A DNA stretch of 64,000 nucleotides from Anaerotignum faecicola. Its GTDB lineage: Bacteria > Bacillota > Clostridia > Lachnospirales > Anaerotignaceae. The notes under the pieces are model-generated. The model was not told the DNA's origin, made no database searches, and was given only the letters and a program-made list of their open reading frames with translations. Shown piece by piece: positions 25,848-33,351 of this stretch. The stretch spans positions 372,001 to 436,000 of the forward strand of contig NZ_BHVZ01000001.1 in NCBI RefSeq assembly GCF_003865035.1. Reading direction: 5' to 3'. The translations under genes and the position numbers were made by a program. The number at the start of each line of letters is the position of its first letter. The first letter of the stretch is position 1.

Positions 25848-27488
25848 TTAGATCATCCCAAAATATTTGAATGCTTCTCGGATTGCTTTCTCTTTTTCCG
25901 GCGGACACATGGGCTGTCTGGAATCCTCGGACTTCGGCAAATTGTAATTCTTGCCAACTTCAATCCCACATTTCCTCTTAATCTGTGAGATATAAAGATT
26001 GGATACCTTTAACCCGCTATGCTCCAGCACATAGTCTTTGATCTGGGTGTAGGTTGCCCCATCCTGAAATTCGGACATATCCATATCTTCCAAAGAGAAC
26101 TCAACCCGAATCTTTTTCGAGTCGACCTCTCCCTTGGAAAGCAAGACAACCGTCTCCACATGAACCGTTCTGGGAAACATATCCATCAGCTTCACTCGTT
26201 CCACCTGATACCCTTCCTGCTGAAAAATCTCCAGATCCCTTGCGAGGGAAGTCGGTTTGCAGGAAACATAAACAATCTCCGGTGCGCCAAATGCAATAAT
26301 CTTCCCAATCGCCTTCGGGTGAATCCCATCCCTGGGTGGGTCTACAATAATCAGGTCGGGTCTTTCCTTAAGCTCATCCACCATTTTCAGCACATCTCCT
26401 GCGAGGAAGGTACAGTTTTCGAGATGATTACGCTTTGCATTTTCATTTGCAGCTACAACCGCTTCTTCAATCAATTCAATCCCTATCACCTTTTTAGAAC
26501 CTGCTTCAGCCATAATCTGCCCAATCGTACCTGTGCCACAGTACAGGTCGAAAACCGTCTTATCCGCCACATCTCCGGCAAATTCCTTTACAATGGAATA
26601 AAGCTTTTCCGCGCCGGCGGAATTCGTCTGGAAGAAGGAATACACAGAAACCTTAAATTCCAGATCAAACAGCTTTTCCATAAAGAAATCTCTGCCATAG
26701 AGCAAGCGCATTTCGTCGCTTTTGACCACATCCGCCAGTCCATCATTCACAGAATGCAGAATACCACAGACAGAGCCGTCCAATTCCAGTCCGAGCAGCA
26801 TATCCTTAAATTCCTCCACGGAAAAGGGAACCTCAGAGGAAGTCACCAGATTGATTAAAATTTCGCCTGTTGCCGCGCCCTTTCGTACGACCAAATGACG
26901 CAGAGAGCCATCATGACGCGCCTTATGATAAAACGGCACCTTTCTCTCCTGAAAGAATTGCAGCGTCCCTTCGATGATTCGCAGATAATCCGCATCGACA
27001 ATATTACAGTCCTTCAGCGTCACAACCTCATAATAGCTCATGCGTTTGCGCATCCCAAGTGCTAAGTCGCCGTCCTTTTCCTCGTCTCCGAAGGAAAATT
27101 CACACTTATTGCGATAGCCCGTTTCGGAAGGGGCAGGCACAATGCCTTCCCAGCTTTGCACACAAATCCCTGCGTTTTCCAACAGCCGTTTTACCTGTCG
27201 CTCCTTGAGTCTGAGCTCCTCCTCATGCCGCATGGTCTGATAGGTGCAGCCGCCGCAAAGTGCATAATGGGAACACATTCCTGTTTCTCTTTCCATCGGA
27301 GAGCGTTCGATGACCTCCTGCAGGCGCGCCTCCACGCCGCTACCCCGTTTTTTGAACACCTGTGCCTGCACCTTCTGCCCGGGCACAGCATTTTTCACGA
27401 TGACCTTCTCTCCTTCGTAATACCCATACGCCTTATTGGGAAAATTCACATCCGCAATCTCCAGAATAATCTCATCTTTTTTCTTCAT
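25848..27488 (-). CDS. rlmD: 23S rRNA (uracil-C5)-methyltransferase RlmD with element-type C-terminal extension
   Basis: 546 residues from ATG 27488, five bases after GGAGGC. A TRAM domain (about 1-60) comes first, then the Fe-S cysteines (CSHYALCGGCTYQ). The SAM domain has FDLYCGTGTIGQ, the IIVDPPRDG motif and the catalytic Cys in VSCKPTSLARDL. It methylates a 23S rRNA uridine (U1939 in E. coli numbering). The normal family end is VHVETVVLLS near residue 450. Here about 96 further residues follow (SLEDMDMSEFQDGATYTQIK, then YISQIKRKCGIE and PPEKEKAIREAFKYFGMI), probably supplied by the integrated element. The core motifs are complete, so activity is likely kept. Confidence 0.93.
   Translation of the reverse strand: MKKKDEIILEIADVNFPNKAYGYYEGEKVIVKNAVPGQKVQAQVFKKRGSGVEARLQEVIERSPMERETGMCSHYALCGGCTYQTMRHEEELRLKERQVKRLLENAGICVQSWEGIVPAPSETGYRNKCEFSFGDEEKDGDLALGMRKRMSYYEVVTLKDCNIVDADYLRIIEGTLQFFQERKVPFYHKARHDGSLRHLVVRKGAATGEILINLVTSSEVPFSVEEFKDMLLGLELDGSVCGILHSVNDGLADVVKSDEMRLLYGRDFFMEKLFDLEFKVSVYSFFQTNSAGAEKLYSIVKEFAGDVADKTVFDLYCGTGTIGQIMAEAGSKKVIGIELIEEAVVAANENAKRNHLENCTFLAGDVLKMVDELKERPDLIIVDPPRDGIHPKAIGKIIAFGAPEIVYVSCKPTSLARDLEIFQQEGYQVERVKLMDMFPRTVHVETVVLLSKGEVDSKKIRVEFSLEDMDMSEFQDGATYTQIKDYVLEHSGLKVSNLYISQIKRKCGIEVGKNYNLPKSEDSRQPMCPPEKEKAIREAFKYFGMI
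26139..26159 (-). other. Putative right attachment site within rlmD
   Basis: It encodes VETVVLL at the normal end of RlmD and is similar to the recombinase 3' end at 11213-11233. Sequence to the left (codons of the RlmD tail) is taken as element DNA and sequence to the right as the original chromosome. Confidence 0.5.
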
Positions 27489-27519
27489 AAAAGCCTCCAA
27501 ATTTGTAACCGAATTTTAT

Positions 27520-27548
27520 TTGTATTCCCTTTTTATCTATGATATAAT
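27520..27548 (+). promoter_or_regulatory. Sigma-A type promoter of the S1 protein gene
   Basis: TTGTAT, a 17-base spacer and TATAAT, about 70 bases upstream of the S1 gene start. Confidence 0.75.
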
Positions 27549-27621
27549 ACCCACTATACGCAGTATTTTCTGCGCAAAACAAGTCAAACAATTCATCATT
27601 TGAACAGGAGTGTATACAGGA

Positions 27622-28074
27622 ATGTCTGAAAAATTAGAAGTCGGCAGCATCGTAGAAGGTAAGGTTGTTCGTGTCAAGCCCTTTGGCGCTATTGTTTCTC
27701 TCGGCAACACGCAGGGCTTGGTGCATATCTCTCAGGTAGCCAACAGCTTCGTTCAGGATATCAATGACCATGTAAAGGTTGGCGATATGGTAAAGGTAAA
27801 GGTGCTTTCCATTGATGAAGAAAGCCACAAAATCGTGCTTTCCATCCGTGAGGCTCTGCCCAAGGAGGAACGCCGTCCAAAGTCCAACAAGCCCTTCAAC
27901 AAGCAGCCCCGCAGACAGAGCGAAGCATCTGCGAACCCTGCACAGGAATATTTCCGTCCCCAGTCCTCCGTCAATGCGTCTTCCGATTTTGAAGACAAGA
28001 TGAAGGAGTGGATGAAGCAGGCGAATGACCGTCAGACCAGCCTGAACAAGAGAGCAAACAAACGCTCTTACTGA
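27622..28074 (+). CDS. S1-domain RNA-binding protein (YabR/GSP13-like)
   Basis: 150 residues from ATG 27622; a GTG at 27610 has no site. Residues 4-75 form one S1 domain (VGSIVEGKVVRVKPFGAIVS, then GLVHISQVAN and VGDMVKVKVLSID). A basic, Pro/Gln/Asn-rich linker follows (RRPKSNKPFNKQPRRQ), with a short C-terminal helix (FEDKMKEWMKQAND). Single-S1 proteins of this size in Firmicutes associate with ribosomes and general RNA metabolism. It is divergent from rlmD and has its own promoter. Confidence 0.85.
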   Translation: MSEKLEVGSIVEGKVVRVKPFGAIVSLGNTQGLVHISQVANSFVQDINDHVKVGDMVKVKVLSIDEESHKIVLSIREALPKEERRPKSNKPFNKQPRRQSEASANPAQEYFRPQSSVNASSDFEDKMKEWMKQANDRQTSLNKRANKRSY

Positions 28075-28157
28075 TTTCTGCCACATATCTTATAAGTTTA
28101 CCATGAAACAGGCTGTGTTGCAAGAATTTGCACCGCCGGAAAGGAGGAGAAAACGCT

Positions 28158-28454
28158 GTGACGCTGCTATTTCTCGCAGGTATTTATTTCTTTGCCCGAG
28201 GCGTTTTTGCCCTCTATGGTCAAACGATTTTTTATACCAAGCGCGTTCTGGAAAATATTGAAGAAAAAAATATCCCTGCTTATCTAAAGGAGATTGGCAA
28301 AATGAATCTTCTGCTCGGCGTTCTGTTCGTCGGCAAGGCGTGTCTGGATATTCCCTTTCCCGGCAGTCGCCCCATTCTGTATGGATGGCTGCTGATTTTG
28401 CTGCTTTGCGTATTTTCCATTTCCAAAATCGATACAAAATATAAAAAGCAATAA
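28158..28454 (+). CDS. Small membrane protein, 98 aa
   Basis: The start is GTG 28158, preceded by AAGGAGGAG. It has three hydrophobic segments, near residues 2-18 (TLLFLAGIYFFARGVF), 48-65 and 74-90, with a basic end (KYKKQ). It follows the S1 gene by 83 bases and ends at a strong terminator, so it is probably the last gene of that unit. The family is not recognised. Confidence 0.65.
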   Translation: MTLLFLAGIYFFARGVFALYGQTIFYTKRVLENIEEKNIPAYLKEIGKMNLLLGVLFVGKACLDIPFPGSRPILYGWLLILLLCVFSISKIDTKYKKQ

Positions 28455-28459
28455 GCATA

Positions 28460-28496
28460 AATCCTCTCTGTTCACATGTACAGAGAGGATTTTTTT
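28460..28496 (+). terminator. Rho-independent terminator
   Basis: AATCCTCTCTGT pairs with ACAGAGAGGATT around an 8-base loop and is followed by a T run. Confidence 0.9.
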
Positions 28497-28521
28497 GTAC
28501 AAAAAAAGACGGTACTTAAAA

Positions 28522-28563
28522 AGCACCGCCTGTTTTCGACTTAGAAGTCGGCTTTGCCGACAC
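28522..28563 (-). repeat. Truncated copy of the structured intergenic repeat
   Basis: Read on the minus strand this stretch aligns with the first 40 bases of the repeat at 45.36 kb: TAGGGTGTCG, a hairpin, then CTAAGTCGAAA and CAGG. The hairpin is GTCGGC/GCCGAC here and GTCGAC/GTCGAC there, a compensatory change. It directly follows the purC stop codon. Confidence 0.6.
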
Positions 28564-28567
28564 CCTA

Positions 28568-29248
28568 TTAGCCGTTGATGATCTTTGTCAGTGTAACGGG
28601 ATCAACATACTTGCCGTCTTTGTATACACGCATGTTACCGGATGCGATTTCGTCAATCAGGATAACTTCATCCTTATTGTAGCCGAATTCAAATTTGATA
28701 TCATACAGATCCAGACCCAGCTTAGCCAGTTCAGCTGCAACGATTTTTGTAATCTGCAGTGTCTGTGCCTTCATGCTGTCATACATTTCAGCTGTCATGA
28801 TACCCAGAACAACCAGACCGTCCTTTGTTACCAGAGGATCGCCCAGAGCGTCATTCTTGAAGGTTGTTTCTACATAGCCACCTTCGATGGGTGTACCGTC
28901 TTCGATATATTCGCCGTAACGACGGATGAAGCTACCTGTTGCTTTCAGTCTGCAAATAACTTCCAGACCATGACCGAATACAGTTGCAGGCAGAACTTCC
29001 ATTGTTACGTTATCCAGATCAGCGGAAACATAATGTGTCTTAACACCTGCTTCCTTCAAAATTTCAAAGAATTTGATGGATGTTTCCAGGTTTGCTTTAC
29101 CAATGCCTTCAATCTGCAGACCAACAGAGTTTTCGCCGGGGTCAAATACGCCGTCTTTGCCTGTGCAGTCATCCTTGAACTTCAGCAGCACATTGCCGTT
29201 TTCCAGTTTGTAAACGTCCTTTGTCTTGCCCTGATAAATCTTTTCCAT
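28568..29248 (-). CDS. purC: Phosphoribosylaminoimidazole-succinocarboxamide synthase
   Basis: 226 residues, full length for SAICAR synthetase. It catalyses ATP-dependent joining of CAIR and aspartate in purine synthesis. Family marks seen are [11 protein letters not shown] at the N-terminus, [17 protein letters not shown], the LYDIKFEFG strand and the [14 protein letters not shown] metal/ATP motif. It stands alone here, not in a pur operon. About 290 non-coding bases lie upstream of it, and a truncated intergenic repeat lies just after its stop. Confidence 0.96.
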   Translation of the reverse strand: MEKIYQGKTKDVYKLENGNVLLKFKDDCTGKDGVFDPGENSVGLQIEGIGKANLETSIKFFEILKEAGVKTHYVSADLDNVTMEVLPATVFGHGLEVICRLKATGSFIRRYGEYIEDGTPIEGGYVETTFKNDALGDPLVTKDGLVVLGIMTAEMYDSMKAQTLQITKIVAAELAKLGLDLYDIKFEFGYNKDEVILIDEIASGNMRVYKDGKYVDPVTLTKIING

Positions 29249-29448
29249 TATTGTTTCCGTCCTTTCTAACTTTTAACAACACAATTCTAAAGAGATTTAT
29301 TTCTCCTGACAAATTTACTGTACTGCAAATTTTCGCCATATTCAAGCATTTTTTTTCGCTTCTAAAAATCTTGTCAAATCCATCACCTGAACGCTTTTCT
29401 GAGAAAAATTTTTGATACATCCGTTTCGCAAAAACAGCAGTTTTAACC

Positions 29449-29475
29449 AAAAAAGCCCCCAAGCGGAGGCTTTTC
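29449..29475 (-). terminator. Rho-independent terminator of the yhbY-nadD-rsfS operon
   Basis: On the minus strand, AAAAGCCTCC GCTT GGGGGCTTTTTT forms a stem-loop with a U run about 65 bases after rsfS. The rest of the purC-rsfS gap (29249-29538) shows AT-rich sequence without a convincing gene. Confidence 0.8.
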
Positions 29476-29538
29476 TCTGTAAAAATCAGACTATTTAAAA
29501 ATTCTATTTTCGTTATAAGTGATACTTATTACAAGGAA

Positions 29539-29871
29539 TCAGAGTGCCTTTGCGTCTCCCCATACATGGTCAAGCCCGTAAAACTCTCTTTCCTCTCTGT
29601 TAAACAGATGCACCAGAAGATTGCCAAAATCCAGCAGAATCCATGTGCCGCCGCTGTAGCCCTCACTATGGTGCAGCTTTACGCCCTGCTGAAACAGCTT
29701 CTGCTCCACTTCATTCGCCATCGCATGCAGCTGGTTCGCGTTTTTGCCGCTTGCGATTACAAAGCAGTCCGCAATATTGGAAAGCCCTCTCAGGTCAAGC
29801 ACCTTGATGTCCTCTCCAAGCTTATCCTCCAGTGCTGCTTCGGCAACCTTTGCCGCTTCTAATGCGTTCAT
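29539..29871 (-). CDS. rsfS: Ribosomal silencing factor RsfS
   Basis: 110 residues from ATG 29871, seven bases after AGGAGG. Typical RsfS/Iojap features are LEDKLGEDIKVLDLRGLSNI, then ADCFVIASG, HSEGYSGGTWILLDFGNLLV and EREFYGLDHVWGDA. It binds ribosomal protein L14 and blocks subunit joining in starvation. Its start overlaps the nadD/yqeK stop by four bases (ATGA), so translation is coupled. The order yhbY-nadD-yqeK-rsfS is conserved in Firmicutes. Confidence 0.94.
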   Translation of the reverse strand: MNALEAAKVAEAALEDKLGEDIKVLDLRGLSNIADCFVIASGKNANQLHAMANEVEQKLFQQGVKLHHSEGYSGGTWILLDFGNLLVHLFNREEREFYGLDHVWGDAKAL

Positions 29872-31121
29872 TCTGTTTCCTCCTTTTCCACACAATGCTT
29901 ATAGTATTCCAATGCCTCCAGAGACAAGGGGTGCAGCAGTCTGCCACGCTCCTTCACGAAAGCAATGGTGCTTTCCAGAATATATTTCATCGCCATGTCT
30001 AAATCCAGATATGCCAAACGTCTGGCTTCCTCCAGACCGTCAAATTTTTCTCTGTTCGGCTCGATATAATCCGCAATGAAAATGATTTTTTCCAGCAGGG
30101 ACATGCCTGCGCGCCCTGTTGTATGGTAACGGATGGCATTGAGAATATCCTCATCCGTCACCTGATATTCTCTCCTTGCGACCTCTGCGCCTAAAAACGG
30201 ATGAATCAAATCAGTCTGCTTTTCCATAATTTCATCCATTTTCACCTTATATTCCTTGCAGAACCGCAGCCGCATAGCTTCTGGGTAATCCTTTGCACAA
30301 TCATGCAGAAGCCCTGCCACGCGCGCCTTCTGCTGGTCCTGCGGCGTACCGTAGATTTCCGCCAGCTTGACTGCTTCCTCCGCCACGCCCATCGTATGAA
30401 TATAACGCTTGACCGAAAGCGCAGACTGCAATTTTTCCTGCATTGTTTCCACAGGCAGCATAAATTTCACCTCATCCTCCGCATCATCCTGATACAACCC
30501 AAATTTATGAATATAGTCCTCTACCTCCTGCGGCAGAAGATATTTAATCGGCGCACCGCGCTTGGCTCTCTCCCGAATATCAGAAGAGGAAATTGCCAGT
30601 GCCGGCACCTCCATATAATGCACCCGACTGGAAAATTTCTCCCTGATTTCGCCAATATCCTGAAATAGCTTCGATTTATCGTAGCCGGGTCTTGTCACCG
30701 CCACAAAATCGCACATGCCAAGCAGTCGTTCCGATTCCTTCCATGTCATAATCTGATGGATGGCATCCGCACCCGTAATAAAATACAGTCGCACATCCGG
30801 TCTGCACATCCTTTTCAGCTCTTCAATCGTATCAATCGTATACGTCACGCCGGCGCGATCAATCTCAATACGGGAAACCTCAAAATTTTCATTTCGCATC
30901 GTTGCCAGCACCGTCATCAGATAGCGATGCTCATTATGTGTCACCTTTTTGTTTGTCTTATGTGCAGGCTGCCCCGCCGGCATAAAAACCACCTTGTCCA
31001 CCTTGAAGCGATAGCGCACCGCCTCTGCCGTCACCAGATGTCCATGGTGAATCGGATCAAAGGTGCCGCCCATAATGGCAATACTTTTGCAATCCCTGAA
31101 GTTTGCAATTTCATTTCTCAT
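29868..31121 (-). CDS. nadD: NadD-YqeK fusion: nicotinate-nucleotide adenylyltransferase / HD-domain Ap4A hydrolase
   Basis: 417 residues, about the sum of NadD (200) and YqeK (190). Residues 1-205 are NadD: IAIMGGTFDPIHHGHL (nucleotidyl-transferase HxGH), then YFITGADAIHQIMTWKESE and the ISSSDIRERAKRG signature. It adenylates NaMN in NAD synthesis. Residues about 225-410 are the YqeK HD domain: KRYIHTMGVAEEAVKLAEIY, GLLHDCAKDYP, the TDLIHPFLGAEVAR histidine and IFIADYIEPNR. YqeK proteins split Ap4A symmetrically. The genes are separate neighbours in Bacillus; here there is one frame. Confidence 0.93.
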   Translation of the reverse strand: MRNEIANFRDCKSIAIMGGTFDPIHHGHLVTAEAVRYRFKVDKVVFMPAGQPAHKTNKKVTHNEHRYLMTVLATMRNENFEVSRIEIDRAGVTYTIDTIEELKRMCRPDVRLYFITGADAIHQIMTWKESERLLGMCDFVAVTRPGYDKSKLFQDIGEIREKFSSRVHYMEVPALAISSSDIRERAKRGAPIKYLLPQEVEDYIHKFGLYQDDAEDEVKFMLPVETMQEKLQSALSVKRYIHTMGVAEEAVKLAEIYGTPQDQQKARVAGLLHDCAKDYPEAMRLRFCKEYKVKMDEIMEKQTDLIHPFLGAEVARREYQVTDEDILNAIRYHTTGRAGMSLLEKIIFIADYIEPNREKFDGLEEARRLAYLDLDMAMKYILESTIAFVKERGRLLHPLSLEALEYYKHCVEKEETE

Positions 31122-31158
31122 CTCTGTTCCTTCTTTCCCCGCTGTCGGTTTCGGGTTC

Positions 31159-31458
31159 TTATTTCTTTGCCTGCGGCAGCTCGATTACAGGCTTTTTCGC
31201 CGCACGGTACAGCACAAATTTGTTGCCAATCACCTGTACCACCTCTGCGCCTGTTCTGCTTGCCAGCATTTCTGCCGCCTCTCTTGCACCCAGCATATTA
31301 TTATCCAGAACACTGATTTTTACCAGCTCTCTTGCCTCCAGTGCATTGTAAACCGTATCTCTCAGTTCAGGGGTTACGCCGTTCTTGCCTACCTGAAAAA
31401 TTGCGTCCATTCCGTTTGCCATTCCGCGCAAAAAGGCTCTCTGCTTGCTTGTTAACAT
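31159..31458 (-). CDS. yhbY: YhbY/CRM-domain RNA-binding protein
   Basis: 99 residues from ATG 31458, six bases after AAGGAG. It has the CRM fold with MLTSKQRAFLRGMANGMDA, the FQVGKNGVT loop (GxxG-like) and the end GNKFVLYRAAKK. It associates with pre-50S ribosomes. It is first in the operon with nadD-yqeK and rsfS, 37 bases apart. A longer frame upstream has no site and crosses the promoter. Confidence 0.93.
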   Translation of the reverse strand: MLTSKQRAFLRGMANGMDAIFQVGKNGVTPELRDTVYNALEARELVKISVLDNNMLGAREAAEMLASRTGAEVVQVIGNKFVLYRAAKKPVIELPQAKK

Positions 31459-31501
31459 AATATTCTCCTTCTGTGTATTCTTCCTCAATATAATCCTTCC
31501 T

Positions 31502-31530
31502 ATCATACCATACCGACACCTAATTTGCAA
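31502..31530 (-). promoter_or_regulatory. Promoter of yhbY operon
   Basis: On the minus strand, TTGCAA, a 17-base spacer and TATGAT, about 45 bases upstream of yhbY. Confidence 0.7.
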
Positions 31531-31594
31531 CGAAAACAACCGAAAATTCAACTTTCTGCCCCTTGCTTTTTCTTCCTCTTTTTTTGAAAAAGAG

Positions 31595-31623
31595 TTGTAC
31601 CTCTTGCCCAAAAATGATACAAT
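31595..31623 (+). promoter_or_regulatory. Promoter of the XRE-cupin regulator
   Basis: TTGTAC, a 17-base spacer and TACAAT, 43 bases before the start codon. Confidence 0.75.
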
Positions 31624-31666
31624 AAGCGTATAAATTCTTTGAAAAAATCATGGGAGGGCAATAAAA

Positions 31667-32218
31667 ATGGAGCTTATGATCGGTGGAAAACTAAAACAGC
31701 TGCGCTTAGATAAAAAGCTAAGTATTGCCGAGCTTTCCAGGCTTTCCGATGTCAGCACAGGTCTCATCAGCCAGATTGAGCGCGACCTTGTTGTTCCCTC
31801 TGTTACCAGCCTTTGGCGGCTTGCCAAAGCATTAGATACCAATATCAATTATTTCTTTTACGAAGAACCACACGAGGAGCAGCTGATTATTCGCAAGGGT
31901 TCGCACCGCACCATCGTCACCCACCATGACAGCAGCTTTTATAAGCTTCTGCATACCAATCGAGATGACCGCGCACTGGATATGATGGTAATTACCTTAA
32001 AGGCAGGCTACACCTACGATAAAAAGCCCCTCTGCCACGAGGGCGAGGAATGTGGCTATGTGCTGAAGGGCTCCTTGACGGTCTATCTCAATGGCAAGGA
32101 TTATGTCCTGCATGAGGGGGACAGCATTTATTTCAACAGCACCCTGCCCCATAAATATATCAATAACGGGGATGAGGACTGCATTTCCATCTGGGCAATG
32201 ACCCCCAAATTCTTCTGA
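31667..32218 (+). CDS. XRE-cupin transcriptional regulator
   Basis: 183 residues. Residues 5-62 are an XRE helix-turn-helix (LKQLRLDKKLSIAELSRLSD, then VSTGLISQIERDL). Residues 110-180 are a cupin sensor (CHEGEECGYVLKGSLTVYLN, then DSIYFNSTLPHKYIN) that could bind a small ligand or metal. GGGAGGG precedes the ATG. The family (PuuR/SutR-like) commonly controls adjacent amine, amino acid or peptide uptake and breakdown genes. Its nearest candidates are the convergent dipeptidase-DUF819 genes. Confidence 0.88.
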   Translation: MELMIGGKLKQLRLDKKLSIAELSRLSDVSTGLISQIERDLVVPSVTSLWRLAKALDTNINYFFYEEPHEEQLIIRKGSHRTIVTHHDSSFYKLLHTNRDDRALDMMVITLKAGYTYDKKPLCHEGEECGYVLKGSLTVYLNGKDYVLHEGDSIYFNSTLPHKYINNGDEDCISIWAMTPKFF

Positions 32219-32233
32219 TATCTGCACACAAAA

Positions 32234-32262
32234 AGAGACTGCTTTCACAGTCTCTCTTTTTT
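32234..32262 (+). terminator. Rho-independent terminator of the XRE-cupin gene
   Basis: GAGACTG pairs with CAGTCTC around a short loop and is followed by a T run. It converges with the first dipeptidase gene. Confidence 0.85.
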
Positions 32263-32280
32263 ATGTCATTTTTGCCTTTT

Positions 32281-33252
32281 TTAGCCCAAAACTCTCTGAA
32301 TCAGGTTTGTCCAGTTGCCGCCGCTAATCATTTCCAGATCCTTTTCTGTGAAGCCCGCTTTTCTCAGCTTTTCAATCAGAACAGGAACCTCGGAGCAGTC
32401 CTTCATGCCCTTCAGACGGGAGTCATCCTGATCGCTGTAGCTCTTCATGGAATCGGAATCCAAGAATTCAAAGAAGTCAAAGCCGAAGCCCAGATGTTCT
32501 ACACCAATCTTATCTGCGATATAGGTAGCATGGTTTACCAGATGGTCAACATCCTGCTCTGCCTTGTTGTCGCTGATAAAATCACCGAAGGCATTCAGCC
32601 CAACCAGACCATTGGTATCTCTGATTGCTCTCAGCTGATCATCTGTCAGGTTTCTTGCTGCGCTTGCCAGCGCCTTCGCATTGGAATGAGATGCCAGAAT
32701 AGGGCCTGTTGCCAGATCGATAACATCCCAGAAGGATTTTTCATTGATATGAGAAACGTCCAGAATCATCTTCTTTTCCTGCAGCTTCTTAATTGCCTGC
32801 TTGCCCAGCTCGGTTACACCCCTGTTGGGGTCACCCTTTACACCGGTTGCCAATGCATTTTCTTCATTCCATGTCAGCATTGCATGACGCGCACCCAAGT
32901 CATACAGCTCATCGATCTTGCTCAAATCCTCGCCGATGCCTGCCAGACCCTCGATCCCCAGCAGGATTGCAAATTTGCCTGCTGCCTCTGCCGCCTTCAG
33001 CTCCTCCACATTATGAATCAAAACAAATTCCTTTGTTTCAGCCATTTCTCCCTTGATGCCCTTAACGATAGCTTCCATTTCATCCTTAGGTGCGTGACCA
33101 TTGTAGGTATCTGCCCAGATAACGAAGCATGCACCGCCGATGCCGCCCTTACGCAGTCTGTCCAGATGATGATTCTTCAATACCTGTGTTTCGCCTGCTT
33201 CTCTTTTATATCTTACATCGCTGAAAATGTCACTATGTCCATCAAAAATCAT
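32281..33252 (-). CDS. Membrane-dipeptidase-type (M19) metallopeptidase, copy 1
   Basis: 323 residues from ATG 33252, after GAGGG. The M19 renal dipeptidase fold is shown by MIFDGHSDI (metal His and Asp at the N-terminus), LLGIEGLAGIG (bridging Glu), ILDVSHINEKSFWDV (His), GPILASHSNAKAL (His) and GVEHLGFGFDFFEF (Asp). It hydrolyses dipeptides, possibly with D-residues. It has no signal peptide, so it is cytoplasmic. It is paralogous along its whole length to the next gene, which indicates a tandem duplication. Confidence 0.92.
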   Translation of the reverse strand: MIFDGHSDIFSDVRYKREAGETQVLKNHHLDRLRKGGIGGACFVIWADTYNGHAPKDEMEAIVKGIKGEMAETKEFVLIHNVEELKAAEAAGKFAILLGIEGLAGIGEDLSKIDELYDLGARHAMLTWNEENALATGVKGDPNRGVTELGKQAIKKLQEKKMILDVSHINEKSFWDVIDLATGPILASHSNAKALASAARNLTDDQLRAIRDTNGLVGLNAFGDFISDNKAEQDVDHLVNHATYIADKIGVEHLGFGFDFFEFLDSDSMKSYSDQDDSRLKGMKDCSEVPVLIEKLRKAGFTEKDLEMISGGNWTNLIQRVLG

Positions 33253-33300
33253 ACTGTATCCCTCTTTTCTCATCTTTTGCCTTGTTTTTGCTTATAAAAA

Positions 33301-33331
33301 TGCCGGGAAACCCCCTTGGCCCCCGGCAAAT
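33301..33331 (-). terminator. Hairpin terminator between the two dipeptidase genes
   Basis: On the minus strand, GCCGGG pairs with CCCGGC across a G/C-rich loop and is followed by ATTTTTAT. It may reduce transcription into copy 1. Confidence 0.6.
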
Positions 33332-33351
33332 ATTCATTTTTTATACGCAAC

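Larger units (their letters stand above)
11213..26159. mobile_element. Mobilizable integrative element inserted at rlmD (about 14.9 kb)
   Basis: The proposed limits are two short segments encoding VETVVLL: the 3' end of the serine recombinase and the 3' part of rlmD. Inside are an integrase, a relaxase with oriT, a replication helicase and primase, accessory genes, and a regulator/ABC exporter cargo. The 3' end of rRNA uracil methyltransferase genes (rum) is a known integration hotspot in streptococci. No complete transfer machinery is present, so it would need a helper conjugative element. The exact crossover dinucleotide cannot be read from one sequence. Confidence 0.65.
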
